A stretch of DNA of 64,000 bases from an uncultured Muribaculaceae bacterium (GTDB lineage: Bacteria; Bacteroidota; Bacteroidia; Bacteroidales; Muribaculaceae). The DNA lies in the NCBI GenBank assembly GCA_934661195.1, contig CAKUJD010000001.1, positions 62,001 to 126,000 of the forward strand. The letters run 5' to 3'. This document shows, in pieces, positions 63,916 through 64,000 of the stretch (its first letter is position 1; every line of letters begins with the position of its first letter). The notes under the pieces are model-generated. The model was not told the DNA's origin, made no database searches, and saw nothing but the letters and a program-made list of their open reading frames with translations. A program made the translations under genes and the position numbers.

Positions 63916-64000
63916 GTGAAGAATAAGAAGAACAGATTGCAACTGATAGTGGAGCTGGTGAAAAGCAAGTGCATAGGCAGCCAAAGCGAACTTTCGGACC
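63916..64000 (+). CDS. argR: Arginine repressor ArgR, N-terminal fragment (runs off the window)
   Basis: The first 28 codons are visible, from GTG 63916. MKNKKNRLQLIVELVKSK followed by CIGSQSELSD is the start of the ArgR winged helix-turn-helix, where the Ser-Gln-x-Glu-Leu turn is characteristic. ArgR represses arginine biosynthesis when bound to arginine. The remainder lies beyond the edge. No ATG is available for this start. Confidence 0.75.
   Translation, partial: MKNKKNRLQLIVELVKSKCIGSQSELSD

Overview
The window looks like a chromosomal segment of a Bacteroidales bacterium, possibly Muribaculaceae-like; the family-level placement is inference. Evidence: many genes are preceded by the Bacteroidetes sigma box TAnnTTTG, often with a TTG about 19-20 bases upstream; Shine-Dalgarno sites are mostly absent; the type IX secretion proteins PorW/SprE and PorX are present; and there are NigD-like, DUF3467, DUF5683, FadL-type and M6-protease genes of Bacteroidales type. 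Coding DNA is GC-rich and promoter regions are AT-rich. No rRNA operon, CRISPR array, complete IS or complete prophage was found.

Layout. 0-6 kb: the 3' end of a secreted-protein gene, a tRNA-Glu/rpsT/tRNA-Glu unit, recO, lolD coupled to a NigD-like lipoprotein, a DUF3467 gene and cysS. 6-12.6 kb: a leftward iron-sulphur assembly operon (CvpA-like, sufB, sufC, sufD, sufS) ending in an exported FKBP. 12.6-14.8 kb: an 83-bp tandem repeat, then an isolated M15 peptidase/phage-portal gene pair. 14.8-21 kb: three more FKBP-family genes, an RNA m5C methyltransferase and gyrB. 21-28 kb: tandem secreted histidine phosphatases, a small membrane protein, a LysR regulator and a lemA-TPM-TPM operon. 28-38.6 kb: a FadL-like porin, an M6 protease, tRNA-Arg, a Nudix hydrolase, an AGCS symporter, two GH25 lysozymes, a glycosyltransferase and a sirtuin. 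38.6-44.2 kb: lrp-ruvB-flippase and a second M6 protease. 44.2-50 kb: a probable non-coding RNA, then parA-parB-DUF5683-lytic transglycosylase. 50-57.2 kb: aroA, a small membrane protein, porW/sprE and porX. 57.2-64 kb: a MITE-like element among GC palindromes, divergent threonine-degradation genes (tdh/kbl), manA, a Big_5 lipoprotein and the first codons of argR.

How the genes fit together. Much of the window concerns the cell envelope and secretion. PorW and PorX serve type IX secretion. The M6 proteases end in sorting-domain-like tails that fit that route. Lysozymes, a lytic transglycosylase, exported FKBPs, LolD, a flippase and several lipoproteins serve envelope building. Housekeeping genes (cysS, gyrB, ruvB, recO, parAB, suf, aroA) are interleaved.

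The most unusual items are the orphan portal/M15 pair beside the tandem repeat; a repeat family placed at divergent promoters in two loci; a 180-bp element with perfect 19-bp terminal inverted repeats and TTTAT flanks; and two promoter-bearing non-coding RNA candidates, near 36.6 kb and 44.5 kb. All functional names come from reading the sequence; no database search was run.
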